A DNA stretch of 41,393 bases from a virus: positions 1 to 41,393 of IMG/VR virus record IMGVR_UViG_3300031227_000128. One strand, 5' to 3'. Positions 31,179 to 38,700 of the stretch are shown piece after piece. Each line of letters opens with the position of its first letter. Position 1 is the stretch's first letter. Below the pieces are notes generated by a model, which was not told the DNA's origin, searched no databases, and saw nothing but the letters and a program-made list of their open reading frames with translations. The position numbers and the translations under genes are program-made.

Positions 31179-31219
31179 GCGTGTACCTCCGTACCAAATA
31201 AATTCCTTGACATCTCCGA

Positions 31220-31238
31220 ATCATTGCCATACAATGAT
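31220..31238. promoter_or_regulatory. Inverted repeat near the early promoter
   Basis: ATCATTG-CCATA-CAATGAT is a 7-bp inverted repeat just upstream of the first early gene, a candidate repressor site. No repressor gene was recognised in the window. Confidence 0.4.
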
Positions 31239-31280
31239 CCACTGGCGTTGGAATTTTTCCCTTGAAACAACGCCCTTTTG

Positions 31281-31324
31281 CGGAGCGTGGCGCAGTTTGG
31301 CTAGCGCGCTTGACTGGGGGTCAA
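31281..31324 (+). other. Candidate attP core: 5'-half of tRNA-Pro(GGG)
   Basis: CGGAGCG, then GCGCAGTTTGGCTAGCGC (D-arm), then CTTGACTGGGGGTCAA: acceptor 5' strand, D-arm and anticodon arm of bacterial tRNA-Pro with anticodon GGG. The sequence then changes and no T-arm follows. A gene fragment ending at the anticodon stem, about 150 bases from a tyrosine integrase, is the usual sign of an attachment site in a host tRNA gene. Confidence 0.72.
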
Positions 31325-31360
31325 TTCCATATCGCCTTTATTACTATAATCGTCGTCACC

Positions 31361-31398
31361 ATTGACGTCAATCCATAAATAAAAATATTTTTTTATGG
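31361..31398. promoter_or_regulatory. Two palindromes upstream of the integrase promoter
   Basis: ATTGACGTCAAT (31361-31372, perfect) and CCATAAA...TTTATGG (31373-31398, AT-rich) lie side by side. They are candidates for operator or integrase/IHF-type accessory sites. Confidence 0.5.
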
Positions 31399-31415
31399 AG
31401 CACCATGTCTTTTCA

Positions 31416-31443
31416 TTGCATTGTGTTTGGTTGTAAGTATAAT
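31416..31443 (+). promoter_or_regulatory. Sigma70-type promoter of the plus-strand integrase
   Basis: TTGCAT, 16-base spacer, TATAAT, ending 27 bases before ATG 31471. Near-consensus. Confidence 0.7.
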
Positions 31444-31470
31444 GGTAGTCATGTTTTATGGGAATGAGAT

Positions 31471-32349
31471 ATGGGGAAGAGTGCGAGCCATTATGCGATC
31501 AAGGAGGATCTGGGGAAAATAATTTTAGCTTGGCAACAGGAAAATAACCTGCAGTGCGTGGCCAATCATGCCGTCGCTAAAAATACTTATCTCCGCAAAT
31601 ATCTAGTGGCCCAAGGTGTCACCGGTTTTATTGATATTACTGCCCCTTCTATCCAGGCGTTCAAATTATCATGCGGTTTTAAAAAAAATACTGGGCGGAC
31701 CATACGAGCCAAGCTGGCGGCCATCAGTAATTTTTGCGAGTACGCCATCGACCAGGGTTGCATGAGCTGCAACCCCTGCCAACATATTAAGCGGCCTCGC
31801 CTGCAGGAAGGGGTCGTCGTTTACTATTATGAACAGGAAGTCCGACTGATCCTGAAAGCGGGACAGGAACAGAATATCTATCTGCCGGTATTCATGGCTC
31901 TCAAAACGGGCCTGCGGGCCGGAGAACTTCGGCGGCTGCAATGGGAACAGATTGACTTGCATCGCCGGGTGATCACGGTTATAAATACTAAGTCGAAAAA
32001 AATTCGCTATGTGCCGATCGCCGCGGATATGCTGGCGGTGCTGGTGTCCCGCGTAGGGACGGGACCGGTATTTCCGAACCGCTCGGGGCAATGCTGGGGA
32101 CGATCCACATGGGACAATTGGATCAAAAAACTAGCGGCCGCTTTGCCTCTGATTTTTATTAAGCCCCGGCCCAACGGCGGACCCGGGAACGGCTGGCACG
32201 GGTTCCGATCCACCTGGATCACCAACTGCGTCAACGCCGGCATCCCGGTGCATAAGGTCGCCAAGTGGGCTGGACATTCAAATATAGCAGTCACCCAGCG
32301 GTATCTGTTTGCCGCATCGGGCTACGATGATGACATCGAAAAATTATGA
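31471..32349 (+). CDS. int: Tyrosine integrase (XerC/D-like length)
   Basis: 292 aa, the only confident plus-strand gene. Core-binding N-terminus, catalytic Arg in KTGLRAGELRRLQWEQ, Lys near NTKSKKIRYVP, HGFRSTW (HxxR), WAGHSNIAVTQRYLF with the catalytic Tyr. No arm domain. The tRNA-Pro half-site upstream is its likely substrate. Its own promoter lies upstream and a small membrane ORF follows. Confidence 0.88.
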   Translation: MGKSASHYAIKEDLGKIILAWQQENNLQCVANHAVAKNTYLRKYLVAQGVTGFIDITAPSIQAFKLSCGFKKNTGRTIRAKLAAISNFCEYAIDQGCMSCNPCQHIKRPRLQEGVVVYYYEQEVRLILKAGQEQNIYLPVFMALKTGLRAGELRRLQWEQIDLHRRVITVINTKSKKIRYVPIAADMLAVLVSRVGTGPVFPNRSGQCWGRSTWDNWIKKLAAALPLIFIKPRPNGGPGNGWHGFRSTWITNCVNAGIPVHKVAKWAGHSNIAVTQRYLFAASGYDDDIEKL

Positions 32350-32746
32350 AGGGAGTTATGATGGAAGTAGTACTGAAAGTTCTTGGTGGATTACTAATGG
32401 TGGCCATCCCGGCGGCCGTCTGTGGAGCGATTGTAGTTTTGGGGGGCCGCGGTTTATTATGGTTGTTATCTAAGTTTAAGAAGTAGCTGGTTGGTGACGA
32501 TAGCGGAGGAGGATGATACCGGAAGACCGTTTCGAGTAAGTGCTTGATCGCTTCCTGATTGGTTTTAATATTGAGCATGTTTTCCTCGATGCGGGATCCC
32601 TGCTGCTCCAGCACCTGCGTATGGCAGCTCAACCGGTAGTTGACATGATACGCGCCCAGGCTGATCAGCATCAGGGACATCGTACCCATAATCGACCACA
32701 GCAGGGTCGCGTTGATTTCGATTTTTCCGGTACTGTTTGTCGTCAT
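32291..32746 (-). CDS. Single-TM protein at the end of the late operon
   Basis: 151 aa from ATG 32746, which overlaps the giant protein's stop (ATGA). One TM (LLWSIMGTMSLMLISLGAYHV) follows a short N-terminus, then a coiled-coil stretch (HTQVLEQQGSRIEENMLNIK). The last part is low complexity and lies antisense to the plus-strand genes. May be a holin- or spanin-type protein; uncertain. Confidence 0.5.
   Translation of the reverse strand: MTTNSTGKIEINATLLWSIMGTMSLMLISLGAYHVNYRLSCHTQVLEQQGSRIEENMLNIKTNQEAIKHLLETVFRYHPPPLSSPTSYFLNLDNNHNKPRPPKTTIAPQTAAGMATISNPPRTFSTTSIITPFIIFRCHHRSPMRQTDTAG
32361..32486 (+). CDS. 41-aa membrane peptide downstream of integrase
   Basis: MEVVLKVLGGLLMVAIPAAV, then CGAIVVLGG, WLLSKFKK. 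AAGGGAG lies 5-8 bases before ATG 32361 (32358 possible). Hydrophobic with basic end. It converges with and overlaps the minus-strand gene 32291-32746 by about 196 bases. Confidence 0.5.
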   Translation: MEVVLKVLGGLLMVAIPAAVCGAIVVLGGRGLLWLLSKFKK

Positions 32747-35700
32747 GGCGTCGCCCTTTCCGGGGTTCGGCGGCGGGCTCCCTTGGGGATCCGCTGCTGT
32801 TCGCGTCGTTGCGGGGATTTTATGTTCTGGCGGATCCGGTACTGCATCCGATTCATTACATCGAGCATGGTCATCCCGGTACGACCCGGGTGGTCGGTAT
32901 TCCATTGGCGGACCAGGGCTCCGACCTGATTCCGTTTGCCAGAGTTCATCAGAGCTTCCGCCTCGGCCAGGGTTTCCTTCCAGGTGCGGCTGGCAGCGCT
33001 ATCCTCGTAATACGACAGCGATTTGAGCTTGATCCGTTCGAGCCGTTCGGCGAGCTCATCATCTACCAGCGGGTGAGCGATGACCGCGTCTACCTGCAGG
33101 TTGAACTTGTGGATCTCGGCTGGGGTAATCTCCAGGTTGCGGATTGTCTTAGATTTCTCCTCCCGCTGGGCACTGAGATCGTAGGCGTGCCGCCAGAGTT
33201 CGGAGACTTTTTTATCTTGCTCACTGATGGTGCCGCGGACGCCGATGATGGCCCCTGCTGCCGAGATCAGCTTGCTGTTGGTCTGGCGGAACAGGTGCCG
33301 CCCACTGCTGAACGGGATCGGCTCGACCCGCTCCCAGATGTGTCCGGCAAACTTGGCGGCCTTGATCGAGGCGGGTTCGGTTTGGTAGAAGACCTCATCG
33401 CCCTTCCAGTTCACCAGGACCTCTCGCATGGCTACTGTGACAACGTCCTTGGCGATTCCCAAAACCGACGATTTCATGCCTCCCATTGTCTTGATAAAGT
33501 TTTGGACCGCGGTCTGAGATGCTTCCTGCGGATCCCCACCGAGGGTAGCTTGCCACAAGGGCTTGACCAGCTGCTCGTAATAATCCTTGTCGGAGGTCAT
33601 AATATCGATGTACAGGGGACGGTCATACCGGTCGGTCATGCCCGGGACCTTGATCTTGAACTGGTCCCGCAGCTCATCCTCATCCTCGGGCACCTCGGGG
33701 GGTTCTCCGGTCAGAATCATGTTAGCGATCGAGGCGGTCAGCCAGGTGAAGAATAGGTATTGCGGGACATTCAACGCACTCCGCCAGGCTCGGCCGCGAG
33801 GCCCGCCCTCTTTATCGTAGGCGACGCCCAAGGCTTTGTACATGGTTCGGTAATTGCCTTCGCGGAAGCCAGGAGCCAGGAAGAAAAACCGCATGGCACT
33901 GATCGTGGTGCCGGAGCGGCCGAACAGGACCTTCTCGTTCATCTCGCCGTAGAAGTTCTGTCCCTCTTTAATCATCTTGATCTTGGCCCGGGCGTCTGGC
34001 TCTGTTCCCTCTTTTCTGAGGTAGCTATCGACCTGTTGGCGGTATTTGATGTATTTGATGTAGGGGATGTAATTATCGAACACGAAATTGCTGAGGGCCT
34101 TATACCCCTTGATGCTGATGTCCAGCCCTTTTAGAGGGAACTTCCAGGCCCACTTGTCATCGTTGTGTTTCAGCAGCCGGTTGATCCCCTGGTGGATGTC
34201 GTCCTCGAGGCTGCCGGTATGGCTGCCACCCAGTCCGAGATACTCCTGGTATTCGCCGGTAGCAAATATAGGGTCATCTTTCTTGAACTTCCCTTTGAGC
34301 TTCCAGCGGGTGGGGACCAGGAACCCCCCGAGCCCGGTGTCGACCATAGCCTGGGCCATGATGGTCCGCAAGTGGAAAAACGGTACCAGGAACTTAATAG
34401 CGTTCATCATGTGCACCGCCTGACGGAACTGCTTCCAGCCCCGCTGGCTGGTCTTGTTGACCGCAATCATATTGCTGACATGGCGGGCGACGTCCGGATG
34501 AAAGAGCAGCCCGTTGAGCTGCGGATCCGGGATCATCTTCCACTCGGCCAGCTGCTCATCCGAGGCATTCAGCCGCTCGATGACGGCCACCCCGTGACTC
34601 GATTCCAGCAGCTCTTTCTTCAGCTTCCGGATCGAGGCCAGCCGGAGGATCCCCAGCATCTCCCGCCGTGCATTGTCCACCGGGTTAATGTCCTTCAGTT
34701 CCAATCCCAGGGCCACCCCATCGGCGACCGAGGGCAAAATTTTGTGCTTGAGAAACGTGGTCGTGGTCTTGTAGTGCTCCAGGGCGTTGACCGCTTTGTG
34801 GGTTTTCTTCCAGGCCCCATAGAAGTAATCTTCGTAATAAGTGGCATCCATATCCATGGACAATAAGAGCTTGTAATTGTAGTCGTAGATCTGCCGCATC
34901 GCAAACACATAGTCGCTCAGTTCTTTGTCGTCCCCAATACGACCCAGGGCATCCCGCTGCAGCTGCTTGCCTTCTTCAGAGTAGGGCTTGCCCAACGCCA
35001 TCATAATGTCCTCTTGCTGCTGGGGTTTCAGGTGAGCCATTTTGTCCCGCAGTTGACCGATCGTCATATCGCCCAGGGTGGCCACTTTCTCCAGGGTCCA
35101 CCGTAATCCCTCTTTTTCGGGTAACGCGGCGAACTCGATGATCTGGGTGTGGACATTCTTATCCAGCTGCTCGGTCAACTTGGCTGGCTCCACCGCGGCG
35201 AGAAAGGCGGTCTGCACTTTCTTGAGCGTACGACCCAGCCAGTTGGTTTGTTGGCGGGCGGTACGCCGGGCCGCAGCGGCGGCAAACAACCGATCGAGCT
35301 CGGCATCCTTCGCCGGGGCCTCCTCATTAAATCCGGTCGACTGACTCTGATCCTGTTTCCATGTCCAGTATTCCTCCGGCGTCTCGAATTTCCGCGGCCG
35401 GGCGTTCTCCAGCTCCTCGACCTGTTTGCCCCGCACCTGGCGATCGCGACGCTCCAGCTCGGTAGCGATCTCGCCCAACCGGGTCTGGACCTCGGTGAGT
35501 TTCTTGGGGCCTAGCCCTCCGCGCCGCTGCATCCGGTCCAGCTTGGCGAATTCATCGTTCAGCTTCGCCGCGGCGGTCTGGGCGTCCTTGCCGCCGTCCG
35601 CCTCTTGTCCACTCACCTGGTATTTCGGAAGTCCTTTCTGTAACGCCGTCCGCAACTCCTCGGTGATCTTAATCGCGTGGGTATGGGGGCTTTCCCCCCG

Positions 35701-38700
35701 GCCCGTGTGACTGGCACCGGCATAGGTGCTGACATCGATCTCGATCGATTCGGTTTTGAGCCCGTGTTTTTTCACCAGCTTATTGGCGATGTGAGGGATC
35801 ATTTCATCGTAGAACGTCTTCATCCCCTGGCCGCCTACCTGCAGATCGTCCCCAGTAAATTCGTAGACCCCGGCCCGGGCCTTCTTGGCGATCTCGACGC
35901 CGACATACTCCCCCAGTTCCGCATCCGGGATGATCTTGTCGATACGTTGCACATCGTTCTTGTACGCCTTCATCAGCCAGGATCTTCCTTCTTGCCCGTG
36001 TCGCGAGTCGAGCTTGATCATGTCCACCTGGTCCCCCAGGTCGTAGCGTTCGGTCTGCTGGGCCCCCGTGGTCCAGGCCAGGTAATCGTAGTTTTCCTGG
36101 GCCGCCATCAGCAACATCCTTTTGAACGTCAGATCCGGCCAGTTCTTTTTGAAGGGGGCATCCGGGGCCAGCTGCCCGGTGTCTTCCTCCAAACCAACCA
36201 GGTTTCTTCGCAGCCACCGGGCCCGGTCCCCTGTCTCGTAGAGTTGGGCGTGGAGGGGTTGAAATTCAGCTAATTGTTCGCTCGTGTGTTCTGTCTTCAG
36301 CCCTGGATCGTTGGGTTTGATATAGTACTGGAGGAGGTAATAGTTTTTCATTTTGGGGTCATCATATTTTTTTGCCGAAAGGAAGGTTTCATTGGTGGTG
36401 TGGAAGATCCGTACCCCTTCAAACCCCTCTTGCGTGTCAGACCGGAAGATCAGGGTGTCACTTATATTCCGACCCAGCTCCTCCTGGATGTACTTATTAT
36501 ACCGGGCCCGGGCTTTCGTGGCCCGGTTTTCGGCTGCGTCCACCTCATCTTGTAATTTTTTATGGAATTCTTGATAGGCGATCGGATCATCCTGATACCC
36601 ATATTCCCGTCCCTGCTGGTGCCAGTCGCTCTGAAACTCCTCCACCAGTAACACTCTCCCCCCATCGGCTTCGTTACGGTGATCGCTGAAGCGGGTGTGC
36701 ATCAGCAAATTCTTGGCCATGTTGAAGTGGGGGGACTGGTAGACCTTATCCCCACCAGCGGGCGGTTTGATCAGCAGCAGCTCGCGGTAGTTTTCCCCGC
36801 CGCCCAGGGTGTATTTGCCATATTCCGTTTGGTCCTCGGTCAGGTCGTTGTATGCCGATTCCATCAGGGCCAGCAGCCTGATCTTCACTTCCTCGGTAAT
36901 AGTGCCCTTTTTATACATCCTTTCCGCCTCAGCGTAGCCCCGAATAGTGAGTAGATCATCCCCGACATGGATGTGGAATCGGAGCGGATTGTCATCGTCG
37001 CCCCCTCTTGTCGAGATTCCTTCTTGCTCCAGGGCTTCAATCTCTTCCCGGTGTTCTTTCCTCCAGTCGAATACGTCGATTAGATGCGATTGGGTGCGCA
37101 GATCCTCGACCAGCTGCACATCGTGGTCCTTGATCCACTGCAGCACCTCGACCTTAGTGATCGATTCATTCTCATCCATCGACTGCAACAGCCCCGCCAG
37201 CCCGGTCCAGTCCCATTCATCTTTTTTAATCCCCGCCTTCAGCAGCATCTTCTCCAGCTGACGCACGGGCATGGACTTGCCCATCTTCTCCTCGATCACC
37301 CGTACGGATTTCAGATACAGATCCGGGGTCAGCTTCGATCGCACCTGGTACTTGCGTCCCTTCTCATCGCTCAGCACCTGGTATTTCCCCACCTGCTTCT
37401 GCTGTTCTTGCTGCAGATATTCGAACGCCTCCACCGACTCCGGCATATCCTGGAAGCTCCGCTTGGTCCCCGGAGTGATGTAATAGTCTATAATGTCTTT
37501 CACGGTTCCTTGGTCGGCCTGATTATCTTTGCTATAGCCTTCGGCTTGCTGCCAGCCCCGGATAATGGTTGCGGCCGCGGCGTAGTTGAAACGCGGGATC
37601 ACTACCTTCTGTTTGCTCTGTACCGCCGTATCGGTCACCAGTTTCATGTAGCCGGGATGGGTCGTCACGGGTTGCCCGTTAGGCATCACGATCCCCTCAA
37701 ACCGCGGAACCAGGTCCAACTCCTTGCATTGCTGCAAAAACTTAGCCCGGTTGTTTTGATGCTGCGCATATTCCAAATGCGGCACATCCTCCCCCTGGTG
37801 TGCCTTCCTGTCCCGCCAGGTGTCATTCTGTTTACGCGTGTAATCTTCCCAGCCCATGGTGTGGTACACCTCTGCCGGGATCCCGGAGCGGTGGAACGGA
37901 ATGATCAGCTGGATCCAGTCCTGGTCCAGGCCCCAGACCACCTGGGCGTCGTTGGAGGCCATGAACATCACGCCGGCATCGGCGTATTGTTTCGCCAGCT
38001 TTTGCACCTCGTCCCATTCCATCCCATCATCGGTATTGGGTGTAATTTCTATCCCGTTTTCTCCGCCGCGGGCCGCAATGGACATATTGATCCGCATCCG
38101 AGTGGCCCCGAAGATCCGCACAAAGTCCGCCTGCTTGGTGTAAAAGTGCATCGGGTGCCCGCCGCCCTCGGCGGCGACATCGGTAATCAACTGCATTAGG
38201 TCGATGATGTGATCTACCTTGAAGTCGCTATTGCTGAATCCCCGCAGCCCGGCCCGGGCATCGATTTTCTCCCACTCCCCGGCCGTGATCTTCCGCACCT
38301 GGTCGAGGTACTCATTGTATCCGGTCGCTATTTTGGCCACGGAGATCGCCTGGGCGTTCCCCCGAGCTGTCTCCAGGTCACGGGCTACCCGCTCATCCTG
38401 GCTATGCTCACTTCGATAGTCCTCATCCACAAACAATCGATCATCCATCGCCGCATGGGGCCGGTTCTGGGCCCGATCTTCTTTCCACTCTTCAATCCAC
38501 TCCTCCAGCAGGGCCAGTTTCTGTTTCGATCGGCTGGTGCCGTACAGTAGTTTTTCCAGCTGTTTACGGGGGATCCGGGTGCGTTCGGGCTGGGCGTCCA
38601 GAACCCCAAAAATCTGCCGTTTAGATTCCAGTACCGGGGCCCGTCCCGCCCGGTAATTTCGCCGAGCGCCCTCGACGTAGCAATACAGGCAGGGGACCAT

